From the NCBI GenBank assembly GCA_001600495.1, contig BCKE01000029.1, positions 67,036 through 131,035 of the forward strand: a stretch of 64,000 bases of DNA. The letters run 5' to 3'. Positions 53,214-64,000 of this stretch are shown here, in pieces. The stretch's first letter is position 1. Each line of letters starts with the position of its first letter. The translations under genes were made by a program, and so were the position numbers. Source of the DNA: Pilasporangium apinafurcum (Eukaryota > Oomycota > Peronosporomycetes > Pythiales > Pythiaceae). The notes below the pieces were generated by a model. That model was given only the letters and a program-made list of their open reading frames with translations. It did no database searches and was not told the origin of the DNA.

Positions 53214-55405
53214 CTATTTCATTTTGGACTCACTAACAACGCTTTCATAAAGTGTCGAAAGAATTTCTTCGGCAACGATATCACTCGCACGAATTGGTTG
53301 CAACATATGTGTTTTGTTCATGTGGTTTCCCGCCCGATCCTTGGGGCTAAGTTCTTCTGTCCAGTTTGTCAGCGTGCTCAACACCATTGCGCGTTGCAAT
53401 GAATCATCTTCAGACAATGAATGATCATGAATCCCACTGTACAATAACATGAGCAAACGCCACGTCAAAATTAGCAGCATTGGTATTGATGCTAACACTC
53501 ATTCGCACCGTAAAGCTGCAGCGATATTCGAAGCATTGCAATCACGAAAAACCAGTTCAGGAAGGATGGATCTACATAAGCCACAGCAATTTCATTGTAA
53601 GTCTTTGCAAAGAATTGGACTAAAGCCCAAATGGTAAGGAACGTACCTTCCCATCAGAAGGTTGGGGATAGAGACAAAGCGCACAGCTGCGAGTTGCTTA
53701 GCGATTATTTCGGTCAATATGTTGGCACGATAGATGACGATGGTGGGCAGATTTGCTAATGTCGTCTCCATCACGATAGTCCCAGACACAGCTACAGCCA
53801 CATCAGACATCTAATAGAATCCAACAAAGTTTAAAGGCATGTGAGGTTGTATTATACCTGTTGACAGAAAAAATCACTAGAGCAAGTTTCTACCTTGAAT
53901 AACTGATTTCGATCAAGTGGACTCATATCCGGTAGAACAATAGACTGAACAGGATTGGAGAGAGACGCCAGTTCTTTTTCTATTTGATCTTGGATAGGTG
54001 AGATGGTAGGGAAAATGACACAGGTCTAAACACGCATCCGCACACATGTACTTCTGCTATAAGTACCACTATGTTACATATTAATTCACAGAACACATCA
54101 TACGTACGTGCCCAGACGATTGGTAGACTCGCTCAATGGCTTTCATGACCGTTTTTATCGATTTGCGGACTTCATTTAATCGACTGTTTCCAGAAAACAT
54201 AACGTAAACTATAGGATAACATTTTGCGAACAGCTATAGAAGACGAGTACTCACCTGCCAACTAAGGCACAAATCACAAATGCGTCTTCTGGTATGCCTA
54301 GTTTCTCCCGGTTGACTGTCCTAGTTGTATCGTTCCGTCCAGTCTCCATCAAGCATCGAAAGAGGTGACCACGGCGTTCAAGTTGCTGGAAATCAAACTG
54401 ACTAAGATCAATTAGAGCGTCTTTACCCATATCCACACCCATTGTCCCACCAGATGATTCTTTTGATCCAATATCAACACTGGAAGCTTTTTCTTGGTCG
54501 TAAACGCCATGGATTTCAAGAAAATCCTCAACTGCCGGATGACCCACAAAACGACACCATGAGTTTTTGTCTAAGCCTCTCGATTCTCGTTTACCGAGAA
54601 AAATGTCATCTTCGAATGGCAGAATCGTAAACATGCGATGTAATAATTGAGAAAGTGGTGTGAAATCCGTCTGACGCTTGCGATGCCTATACGCCCACAC
54701 TGAAGGAGCTACGCAATGCATCCGTTTAATCGATTTCGACGTCGCTGGATCGGCTTGTAACGCCTTTAAAATCCGAAATGTGAAGCCTTTGGAGTCAATT
54801 GTCAAGATGACATCTGGCTGAAACGTTCTTATATCCGCCAAAGTCTCTTGGATGCGTTTCTAAACTCATGCGACAACACATATCGATGATGTATGCAGTT
54901 CATTATCGTGCTAACAAGAGTTGAGTGTTTTATCGAACTCACCCGAAAGCGCCATAGATATGGTAGAATTTCGACTAGTCCCATGACGGAAAGCTCCTCC
55001 ATTGGGAATAGTGATTTAAACTGTCCTGCTGATGTCATCAGTGGGCTATATGGCCAGCCCGCACACATAATAATAGATAACACTCTGATCAGCACTATTG
55101 CCACATATAGCATGCATACGCAGTTGCACAGGTAGACAATACCCTCCAACACCTTTATACACCAGTTCCTGTGCTCGTGGATCACCAAGTTGCTTTCTGC
55201 GTGCTAATGCATGTAGCACTTTGGCGCCAATGGCGTCACCTGATGGCTCTCCAGCGATGACGTAGATCTTCTTTTTCCGTGATATTACGTCTTTTGCGCC
55301 TGCAGTGCTAGACACTTTATCTGTGGAGTAATGGAGCCAAGTGCTTGGACACAGTCGCCTTCCATTTCGAGCGCTTATCCTTCGCATGACTAACTTCATG
55401 CCCAT
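53214..55405 (-). CDS. lpxB: Lipid-A-disaccharide synthase homologue, probably mitochondrial
   Basis: LpxB joins UDP-2,3-diacylglucosamine and lipid X to form the lipid A disaccharide. Eight minus-strand exons: 55143-55405, 54943-55045, 54255-54859, 54108-54183, 53894-54025, 53647-53810, 53509-53571 and 53214-53436 (542 aa). An Arg-rich N-terminus (KLVMRRISARNGRRL) looks like a mitochondrial transit peptide, as in plant LpxB. Family motifs follow in order: IYVIAGEPSGDAIGAKVLHAL, FPMEELSVMGLVEILP, VAPSVWAYRHRK, ILPFE, RFVGHPAVEDF, GSRLNEV, VAVSGTIVMETTLANLP, SIPNLLMGR and ILPELVFRDCNASNIAAAL. An insert of about 80 residues after the GHP motif and a longer C-terminus make it larger than the 382-aa E. 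coli enzyme. The spliced gene shows it is nuclear, not contamination. Confidence 0.92.
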
Positions 55406-55579
55406 CAAAACGAAATGTGTCCATAAAAAAGTGGAGGAATTTGATTTTTATCCAGTCGCATAGCAAAATACAGCAAGGATTTCCAAACACAATACTTGAT
55501 TGGTCAAAATTATTTCCTAGTTGAGCATTTTTTGTTTATTTGCCACTCACCAGCCACAACTTACAAAAACTGCTACACT

Positions 55580-55616
55580 TGTCGGTCTCTCTCTCTTTCT
55601 CTCTCTTTCTCTTACT
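55580..55616. repeat. (CT)n pyrimidine tract
   Basis: A simple CT-rich run (TCTCTCTCTTTCTCTCTC pattern) lies immediately beyond the NAA15 stop, in its 3' UTR, where it reads as GA-rich in the transcript. Confidence 0.8.
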
Positions 55617-58118
55617 CTAATGCTTCAGTTCGCCCTTGAGCGCATTAATGGTATCTAATACCACGGGATCCGTCACATTCTTCACTTCTTCCAGGAACCG
55701 CGTACGTCGATCCGCTAATTCCTTTTCTAGTGCAGCCACGGTTTTCTTGGGAACAGTTGCCAAAGTTTTTTGGCCACGAAGAAGTGCTTGAAGACACAAC
55801 AAATATTTTTTCTTGCGAATAGCAATATCGAACGCCGATAGATGCGTTTGAATGTCTTTATCTGCGTATTGCTGGAGGATCGAGACAAACCGCCACGCTT
55901 CCTCTAGCGCGGGTTTGTTGACCAACTCCTCACCAAACGGATCAAGATCTTTAGGCACCTCCTTGTTCCGTGCCGCTGGGGCATTACTCGATTTCTTCGC
56001 TGCCTTGGCTGCCTCACGCTCCTTTTCTTCGACTTCGCGCTGCAACTTGGCCTTGAGCTCCTCTTCTTCTTTCTTCTTAAATTCAGCTTTTCGTGCTTTC
56101 GCTTGTGCACGCTTTGCCTTCTTCTTCTCGGCAGCCGACATAGTCGACTTATCGCCACCATTGGCCAGGGCTGCTTCGGCGGCAGCAGCGTTGTCAGCGA
56201 GCTCCTTGTAAACAGTGATCGCACCTTGGGCAGCACTCACAAAGAACTTGTGATTGTAAATTTCGTCACACATGCGCAACATCTGAATATAGGCGCGCAG
56301 CGTCATCTTCCGAATACAATACGTGTGGAAATCAAATTGATCTTCAATGAAATCGTTGAAATGTTTTTCCACTGCAAAGAACCGCTTCAGCGCCAGCCCA
56401 TATTTCTTCTGGCGCAGCTGACTGTGGCCGCATTCAATTTCGTACCACATACATTGCATATCGTACAGATTCTGCTGTGGATCACCTTCGTGACGGGTAA
56501 AGAGTGCGATTGTCGCATCAGCTTCATCCACGCGATCGGCATGCAACAAATACTCGGTCGCTTTGTTGTTGATATATCGATCCGCCAAATCTAGCAGGCG
56601 CCCTTGCACCATCACATCGGCGGCTTTATTCAAATCTCCAGTGTGTTTCAAGATACGAGCCTTGCGTTGGTAAAAGTCTAGCTGCGATGGATCTTGTTTG
56701 ATACACTTCTCGATGTATTCGAGTGCTTTGTCGTGTTGGCCGAGTCGATCGTAATGCTGAGCTGCAAAATACAGTGTCCAGAGCAGCACCTCTGAAGGGG
56801 CTGGAGATTTTGCATCCGCAGTTAATGGCTTATTGGCTTCCAGTGTCTTCAAATACGAGAGTAGCAACTCTTCGATCGCCTTCGCCTTGTCCTTGTTGTT
56901 ATAGATACTCTTCATATCCGAACCCAAGGATGGTACACCCTTGGTTAATTGCAGCTTCATCAATGCGTCAGCATACTCTTTAAACGTCGTACCAAACGTG
57001 AAATCCAACGGGAAACGTAAGCAAGCGACGGATTTTGGATCAACAGTCGATTTCTTCGCATCGTAATACTCCTGCAATGCTGCTGCCATATTCTTTCCAT
57101 TGCTTTCCGTCGCAAAATCGACGGTTGCTGATGGCAACATCTTGTTTTTCGGGTTAAACAGATCGCCGCGTTGCATCAATGCGCATTGTAGGCCATGATG
57201 ATAGACATAATTATCGAAATTGATCTCTAACAATTCATCATAAACCGCTTTTGCTTCTTCATATCGCTCAAGCCGCAACAATAATTCGGCTTTCTTCTGT
57301 CGCCATGCCAACGTGTCCATGATCATTGATTTCGATTCCTCCAAATGCGTCAACGCCTTTTCAAGGTCACCTGCTTCTTCCAGCAATTGATTCTGATACA
57401 AGTAAATTTCGCTGTCTTCATAATTGGCCGAACGATTGCTGTCCAACGTGCTAAAGTATTTTTCAATGATATCAATCGCCATTTGGTAATTGCCAACCAA
57501 GTGGTGCGCAATCGCAAATCCAATCCAATTGTTGCGGTTGTTCGGTTTCAGCGTCAGCATCGTGCGTCGAGTCTCGGCAAAACCCTTCAGATCCCGCATT
57601 TGCACCTGCAACAGGTAGAGATCTCGAAGAATTTGCAGGTTCTCCGGGTCGATACGAATGGCGTTCCGGTAGCACTTGATGGCTTCGTTGTAGTTGCGAT
57701 CTGAGCGGTAGAGCAACCCAAATACGTGCCAGCAGACGTGACTCTTGAGGTCGTGACGGAGCCCATTGCGCACAAACTCATACGCTTCTTCTTTCTTGCC
57801 CATGCAGTTCAAGGTTAACCCTTTCATGGCAAGTGTTTCCCCATGATCGGGGTATTTTTTTAGAATCGCATCTGCGGCCTTCAAGCCTTTCTTATACTGC
57901 TTGATCTCATAGTATTTCTACAACACAATATCGATAAGAGAGAGAGAGGAATTAACTTAGGAGCTACTCATAAATATCACATATATCTTTCTTCGCTCAG
58001 CCGTTTTCTAGAAACAAAATGGCTACAAATATTACTAAGAAATGAGCACTAAACATACCACAATGGAGCGAAACAGCCCGCTCTCCTTCGCTGGCAATTG
58101 CTTCGTGCTCACTGCCAT
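55617..58118 (-). CDS. NAA15: NatA N-terminal acetyltransferase auxiliary subunit NAA15
   Basis: NAA15 is the TPR scaffold that anchors the NAA10 catalytic subunit to ribosomes for co-translational N-terminal acetylation. Two minus-strand exons (58059-58118 and 55617-57917) give 786 aa (human 866). The N-terminus MAVSTKQLPAKESGLFRSIV continues across the intron with KYYEIKQYKKGLKAADAIL. TPR repeats follow, including the family blocks HGETLAMKGLTLNCMGKKEEAY, CWHVFGLLYRSDRNYNEAI and YRNAIRIDPENLQILRDL. A Lys/Glu-rich segment (KKKAKRAQAKARKAEFKKKE, about residues 600-660) matches the basic region seen in NAA15 orthologues. The last part is helical. The gene is intact. Confidence 0.96.
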
Positions 58119-58906
58119 CTCACTCTCACCCTTGGGATCGGAAGATACGATACCGCACCACAAGACCGGCACGGCTTCCACACACTTGGTTTTGATCCAC
58201 CCAACGGCAGGTGATTGACCTTGACGCCAAAATAGTACGTAATTACTCGATCCAAATCCGTAAAAAAAAATGACAATTTTTACGGAATGTGGGAACCACA
58301 ATCTTTACCAGACTGTGTCAGTATCCATCTCGCACATCACAAAGGAATGATTGTAGAGAAGGGCTCAGGAGATGAGATCCTGATGTTCTCCAGCGTCATG
58401 CTCTTCTAATGCACAGAATGCCCGTGCTCTGTGTGCTCGCATCACTGATTACATGACTATTATTAATCCATCGATTGGGTCATGCATGGATATCGGCGAA
58501 TGTAAAAGGAGGGAAGGGGGGAACTGATTGCTTCAGAATTGAAGTCATCGTTCAGTTGCTTAGTGAACCCATCAGGCACGAGAACACGAGGCAAAACGCC
58601 AACAAAATAAAGTAAACATCGCACGCGAACAAAATTATACGTGAAGGTCATGGTGCTATTGCAAATGAACAAGTAAAAATACTACTTTCTTCCACAAGAA
58701 GCGCACATCAATTCGAGAGGCGGAACCGTATAACCATGCTTCTGGCAATCTTCGTGTCCAAAGAAAGACGACATAAATCATCTCTGCCACCTCCCAGCCT
58801 GTATGTGCAGCATCCAAGCAATACATCAAACTCCTATGGCACGGCAGGTGCAATCAGATTGCAACAAACACACAAGAGTTTCTTGCAATGGATTCCTGTT
58901 GCAGAC
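58119..58906. other. Intergenic between NAA15 and REEP, no gene seen
   Basis: This 788-bp spacer holds the NAA15 promoter side and the REEP 3' flank. Short minus-strand frames (58463-58672 and 58656-58853) show no domain. I see no RNA gene. Confidence 0.5.
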
Positions 58907-59578
58907 TTATTCCGCCTTGCCAGTAGCTTCTTTGGTAGCGTCCGAAGCAGCCTTCAGCACCGAGTCAATGGTGCTGACATGAGGAGCAATGTAGGGCTTG
59001 ATCAAGGTGTTGTAAATAACGTTCGAGCCCTGTTTGGTGCAGTAAAATTAATGATATTAGTTTATGAACCTTGCAAATGTAAAAAAGTGACAGAATCTGC
59101 AATTTCAACATACCTGCGTGCTAGGGTGGTAGCACCAGACCAAAAAGCCAACCTTGAAGAAGAAGTAGAATGGGATCCTGTATCATCGACACAACCATAT
59201 CATATTCATATCAATTCTTTTGCTCGTTCGTTGAGTACCGAGAAAAGTGCACACATACCACGAGAGAATGAAATCGGTGATTTCTTCCGTAATGTTGAAA
59301 AACGCATACACGACCCAGTAGGTCAACCACAGCGTATCATCTTCCGTGGTGGGCGTGGTAATCGCCTTAAACGATTGGTACGCCGGGTAGATGAAGCCCA
59401 CAAGGCTCACAACCAATTTCTCCCCACCAATCACAAACAAAAAGATCCCGGCGAGGAGCGTAGCAACGCAAAAGATATAAAACTTGTCGACGCCCGTTTG
59501 TTGTTCCAGCTCAACGATCTTATCGTAGCGCTCAAGCTTTTGGCTGATCTTGGTCTTATATTCGAGCAGTTTGTCCAT
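58907..59578 (-). CDS. REEP5/Yop1/HVA22-family ER-shaping protein
   Basis: These TB2/DP1/HVA22 proteins insert hairpins in the ER membrane and stabilise tubule curvature. Three minus-strand exons (59259-59578, 59114-59177, 58907-59029) give 168 aa, the normal length. Family features: DKLLEYKTKISQKLERYDKI, the hydrophobic hairpin FYIFCVATLLAGIFLFV, GFIYPAYQSFKAI, DDTLWLTYWVVYAFFNITE, then WIPFYFFFKVGFLVWCYHPS across the first intron, and SNVIYNTLIKPYIAPH with a Lys/Ala-rich helical end. The splice joins recover the whole TB2/DP1 domain. A 355-codon antisense frame over the locus is a shadow. The upstream region carries CCAAT repeats. Confidence 0.93.
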
Positions 59579-60245
59579 GTTAAATTGGATATAAGAAAAG
59601 AAGCGAGGGGGAATAAAGGATTCTTTTTTTTCTGGCGGTCGCGACGAGGTCTTTTCTCGGAGGAACCAAAAGCGAAAATGATGGAATCGACGAAGAGCTA
59701 CCCAAGGAAAACCACCCTCCCCCCGTTGTTTTCTTGGTGGGACGTGTTGCGACATCCATATTTTCAACCAATCATGTATATACAAATCATTTATGATTGG
59801 TAGAAAAGAGGAGAATAAAGATACCGTTGCGATCTGCCAAAGGGTGCTAACTATTTTTAACCAATCATGTACTTCTAAAGTGGCTTGGTCAGCACTAAGA
59901 TTGGTGGAAAATGCGTAGCCCCACATATTGTGTGGGGAGTTTCTTTAGGGCAATTCTTGACTTGTTGCATCCAAAGATCACCCCGCGATCTCATTGGGGG
60001 ATAGAAATTTGATCCTTTTTTATTTTATATTTTGTGTGCATTTACATAAAATTTTATTAAAGAAATATATATTATATAACAGGTTAATTAATGTTTACAG
60101 GTTTTTGTCGAAGAACTCTACGAAGAAAAGTGAAGAAGGAAACCAAAATAGCTAAGCTTCTTATGCGAGTACAGGCTTGATTGTCGTCAAGGTGGAAAAG
60201 ACCGTTAACAGCAGGCAAACACGCAGAAAAACAGAGAGGAGCAGA
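59579..60245. promoter_or_regulatory. Divergent upstream region of REEP and FYVE-PI3K with CCAAT repeats
   Basis: 667 bp separates two divergent start codons. A 20-nt near-exact repeat (TATTTTCAACCAATCATGTA at 59759-59778 and TATTTTTAACCAATCATGTA at 59852-59871) carries CCAAT boxes. ATTGG inverses occur near 59797 and 59900. A hairpin CCCCACA-tattg-TGTGGGG lies at 59919-59937. An AT-rich block (60010-60085) follows. The CCAAT spacing suggests promoter function for the REEP gene; this is inferred. Confidence 0.4.
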
Positions 60246-63200
60246 ATGTATACGAGCGACCGACGTGACACTGCAATGATGCTGCGCGACACGTCAACGA
60301 CGGACTTGTCGTTTTCGCAGATTCTGGAAGTAAGAAGCTCCTCGTACCAACAGCAACAGCGGCGACGAAAACAACAACTATCAGCACCAAATACCGCTTT
60401 GTTCCAGCGGAATGGAGGCTCAAACGGAATTGGAGGTAGCAGTAGTATGCATTCGATGCTAGACTCGGTGTATGAATTGTCAGAAGAATCAGAGGAACCG
60501 CATGATAGTAATACGACGATGGAGCGAAGACGTCAGCGGCAGATCACGAGTGGACCGTTCAGTCGCAGCGGCAGCAGCACGGAAGAAGAAGAATGGGCAA
60601 CGGGAGACGATGGACTTGTTGGACAGGATATGTATCGCTTTGTACAGCCTCGGCGACTGAGCTCATGGGTACAGGATGATGCTGTCAATGCGTGCTTCAA
60701 GTGCCATACGCTCTTTACGCTGCTTATTCGCAAGCACCATTGTCGGTAAGTATGCTGAATGTTTGAATAGCAGTCTTTTGTATATGGGTTGGTTGCTAAT
60801 TTACGATGTTGGGTGTTGTTGTGGATTATGCAGAGCATGTGGTCGCATTTTTTGTTCCTCATGTTCAAGTCAGCGCGTAGTGATCCCTGGTGATTACGAG
60901 TCTATGCCCGTTTCGCCAGCGTACAACTCATTGACTACCAATGCGTCGGATCTCATTGGAAACATCAGCTGGTATTTCTTGCCGTACGCACACCCGTCGT
61001 CACAGAATGACTCGAACAGCCAAAGCACACACCCGAATCCGTTTCTCGAAGCGAGTCAACGCGTATCGCCCGAAGAACAGCAGGAACGGTTTTTGAAAGA
61101 AATCCAGCGGCTGCAGAAGGAAAACGTCATCAAAAACTTTACACCATGTCGATCACGGTCAGGGAGCGCATCTATGAGCGGACCAGTATCCACAAGGTCC
61201 GACCGGTCGGCCCATGTGCCTGATGGAAGCGTACTCCAGCGCGTGTGTGATGACTGTGCCTGCTCATTGCAGCAGCGTCGTCACCATTACAACACGGTCA
61301 AAGTGTTTGAACTATGCGAATTCGACCTCCAAGAGTTACGCATACTGGGGCAAGTGTGCCGCAAATGGCATCGCGCATCGATCATGTGTCTGTCGATGTT
61401 TCGCCAAATCCAGTATTATTTGCCGACGCATCGTCTTTCAGAACGTGAGAAGGCCATGCTAATCATAAATCGAAAGTTTCTTTGTGGTCATACGAAGTGG
61501 ATTTTGCAGCTCATCAAGGCGATCAATTTCACGAAGGAGACCGAAGACGAAACGAGTGAAGACGAAGATATGGCCGTACACAACAGGAACGCCATGCTCG
61601 CGAAGGACGTGCTGTCACTGATCCAGCAAGAGCGGAAGCACAAGTGTATGCTGACCATGTGTTCACGATTATGCCAACCACAGATCGGTAGTGTCGATGC
61701 GCTGGAGATATTAGCAGACGAAACGATTCGAAACACTCGACTGCGTGCGATGTGTGTCGATGCTTTGCTGAGAACTGCAACGGAGAAAGAATGGGGAAGC
61801 TTTCTTCCGGTATTACTGCAGAGTCTCAGTGTAGAATCGAATGCAGCTGGAAGCAGACTTGGAGAAGTGCTAATTCGACAGGCGCAGTGTGATATTCGCT
61901 TTTGCTACGATTTGTATTGGGGACTCACGGTGCTTGCTGAAGATGCGAGTTGTCGTCGGAAATTTGATGGTATGAAGCAACGGCTGTTATTAACATTAGC
62001 ACAGTTTAAGAACACGAGGAAGCATGTCAACGATGACATCGCGGAGCAGCTTCTTCGAGGGCAGGAATTTGTGGATTTGATATGGAAAGTTCCGCCCCGC
62101 ATCCCAGTGGCTGAAGTGCGACAGCTACTTAAGAATGCGATCGAAAAATTTTCACTCTTTGGTACACTAACAAATCAGGAAGCAAAAAATGAAGCCACAG
62201 AGCATTCACCGTATGGTTCGTCGAATCCGTGGCCACTCCTACGGCTTCCTGTTGATCCACATGTTAAAATCAGCGGCATCAACTACAAAACTATCGAAGT
62301 CAAGCGCAGTGCCGAAGCTCCAATGATCATCACCTGTACCGGGATTGAGCGTGACGAAGAAGAGGTAGACGACGTTGTTGCATTGATTGAAGGCATCAAC
62401 GAACACTCTTCGCCACCACGCAACGGAAATCGACGTCAGGGACGCGCGCAATCACCTTCACATTATCGAATCATGTACAAACGCGACGATTTGCGGAAGG
62501 ACGCGATTGTGCAGAACATCATCAACGTCATGTACCTGATCTTGAAACAGGAGACACGACTGGATATTCCGTTGGTGACGTATCGCGTGCTTCCAACGAG
62601 TTCCTTTGATGGATTGATCGAGATTGTCGAGGATGCGCACACGCTCTACTCAATCATTCGTGACCACGGCAACATTCTCAATTTCCTGCATCATTACAAT
62701 GGCCACCGGACACTAAGTGAGATTTCGACATCGTTCCGCGAGAGTTTAGCGGCTTATACAGTGATCACATTCCTGCTCGGTGTTGGAGACAGGCATGCCG
62801 ACAATGTGATGCTGACGAAAGAAGGCATCTTGTTCCATATCGACTATGGATTCATCTTAGGCAAAGATCCAAAGCCGCTGCAACCACCAATGCGACTGGA
62901 TCATTATATGATTGAAGCACTCGGTGGCACACAAACTGCGCAATACGAACAGTTTAAAAAACTTTGTGTGATCGCTTTCAATTGTTTGCGACGACACGTG
63001 AGTTTGTTTATGATCATGCTCACTCTGGTCGTGAAAGCAACGCCGGAGATCACGGATTTTGGGTTGAATTACACGCAAAGCGACCTAGAAGCGTTCGTCA
63101 TTGAACGGTTTTTGCCTGGGCAGTCAGATGATGAAGCTGCTACTGCGTTGATGCTGCGCATGGAAGGCAAGTTGAACGAGAAGATTGGGCTGAAGCTGAG

Positions 63201-63381
63201 TGACTTTGTCCACGCGCATGCGAACGAAAAAACGGTATCGAAGGGGATGGTATCAGTGGGCTCGTCAGTGAAAATTGGAGTCGAAGCTGTGGAAGCAACT
63301 GTGTCGACCGTGGCCAGCTCACTGACGAGTGGTGCGTCTTCGCTTTACAATTACGTGTGGGGTAGCCCTTCACAGCCCTAG
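60246..63381 (+). CDS. FYVE-domain phosphatidylinositol 3-kinase (Vps34-like catalytic domain)
   Basis: It is predicted to make PI3P and to bind PI3P on endosomes through its FYVE finger. Exons 60246-60745 and 60834-63381 give 1015 aa from the first ATG; the frame opens upstream at 60177 only with TTG. The FYVE zinc finger (about 150-185: WVQDDAVNACFKCHTLF, RKHHCR, then ACGRIFCSSCSS across the intron) is split by an insert of about 130 residues before its final pair (VCDDC). A helical PIK-accessory-like region follows. The kinase domain is class III-like: YKRDDLRKD (about 715), LGVGDRHADNVML (catalytic loop about 816), FHIDYGFILGKDPKPLQPP (activation region about 835) and EALGGTQT. No C2 domain is visible, unlike canonical Vps34. 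A Ser/Gln-rich N-terminus is disordered. Confidence 0.9.
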
Positions 63382-64000
63382 TGCTATGAAAATGGAGATG
63401 TAAGGTTCAGTAATTGATGAATTATCCGGAGACAAGTGTATTAGTAGGGCTGTTGGGGGCTTTGTTCATACTGTCGCCGCTGGTCCTGCTGTTTTGCAGG
63501 GTTAGAAGTGAACTTAATGTACATTTTATAAAGGGAATACTAAGTTGATATTGGAGAACAACGAACAGATCTTCAAGAGAATAGGGACGCAGCTAGATTA
63601 AAAGAATTGATTATGCGCCGTGGTTTATGTATGTTTGACGTGGAGATATACGCACACAGGTTCCTTTCAAATATTACTTCGCTCATAGAATTTTGTCAAT
63701 GCTTGATTCATCAACAGTAGCCAATTCTGAATCATACCTCGTGCATTATCAGAAACAAGTCAATCATTAGATTTGGTACAGAGAACCCAGCTGCTATTGT
63801 GTAGTGTGGTACCGAATCTAACAATCACCGCGAATCAAATACCACAAGGGTACTTAATCTGGTGAGATCAATATTATAGAGCATCTGAAAGAGTTTTTTG
63901 AGCTGTTGAGGTTGCTTTCGCCTAAGGCGATCCTCATAGATGCCAAAGATACCAAAGTACCGGACACCTACTCCCTCTTGGGCCTATAACACCAGTAAAG
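63382..64000. other. 3' flank of the PI3-kinase, no gene seen
   Basis: This 619-bp AT-rich stretch runs to the window edge. No reading frame or RNA gene is evident. Confidence 0.5.

Noticed and set aside
58736-59803. 355-codon plus-strand frame over the REEP gene
   Set aside because: It is antisense to the REEP exons and runs across their introns. The minus-strand splice model reproduces the whole TB2/DP1 family sequence, and the plus frame has no domain.
1-64000. CRISPR arrays, bacterial operons or phage genes
   Set aside because: Introns, Kozak-style single starts and eukaryotic families throughout; no regular spaced repeats seen.

Overview
The window looks like nuclear DNA of an oomycete (a zoospore-forming stramenopile). 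The evidence is spliceosomal introns of mostly 60-110 nt with GT-AG ends, closely packed genes on both strands, flagellar genes (a dynein-2 heavy chain and a KIF6-type kinesin), a fused aspartokinase-homoserine dehydrogenase, a bacterial-type lpxB, a FYVE-PI3-kinase fusion and an EF-hand calcium-dependent protein kinase. The genus cannot be fixed from sequence alone. Exon structures were built by hand from splice signals, reading-frame continuity and remembered family sequences. No alignment was run.

Region by region. 0.2-3.6 kb: LSM6 and a DDX42-type RNA helicase, both RNA-processing factors, divergent across 119 bp. 3.6-5.2 kb: a gap holding a decayed Fanzor (OMEGA nuclease) 3' end between inverted hairpin-forming repeats. 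5.2-7.9 kb: a PP6 regulatory (SAPS) subunit. 7.9-9.7 kb: a gap with possible DDE-transposase debris. 9.7-11.9 kb: a BED/hAT transposase-like gene. 12.2-15.1 kb: aspartokinase-homoserine dehydrogenase with an eroded dehydrogenase domain. 16.5-20.2 kb: an ELAPOR (KIAA1324)-type membrane receptor, tail to tail with a basic protein carrying a possible doublecortin-like domain (20.3-22.0 kb). 22.3-35.5 kb: the retrograde intraflagellar-transport motor, a dynein-2 heavy chain in one 13.2-kb exon. 35.8-36.4 kb: a small MGCC acylation-motif protein. 36.4-39.4 kb: a gap. 39.4-41.3 kb: a low-complexity protein with an unfamiliar globular, perhaps DNA-binding, domain. 41.8-43.8 kb: DNase II. 44.0-44.5 kb: an ankyrin-repeat pseudogene. 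44.8-47.5 kb: a 13-exon CDPK. 47.6-50.8 kb: a KIF6-like kinesin with a C-terminal PH-like domain. 50.9-51.8 kb: a calcineurin-B-like EF-hand protein. 52.1-53.1 kb: tandem CENP-V/GFA paralogues. 53.2-55.4 kb: lpxB. 55.6-58.1 kb: NAA15. 58.9-59.6 kb: REEP/Yop1. 60.2-63.4 kb: a FYVE-domain class III-like PI3-kinase.

Two functional themes recur. One is cilium/flagellum biology: dynein-2, KIF6 and perhaps the doublecortin-like protein that shares dynein-2's promoter region. The other is membrane, lipid and calcium signalling: the FYVE-PI3K, REEP, ELAPOR, CDPK, CNB-like and LpxB proteins. The least expected items are the Fanzor relic, the aspartokinase fusion whose dehydrogenase half lacks its dinucleotide-binding glycines and a key lysine, the PH-tailed kinesin and the FYVE-PI3K without a visible C2 domain.
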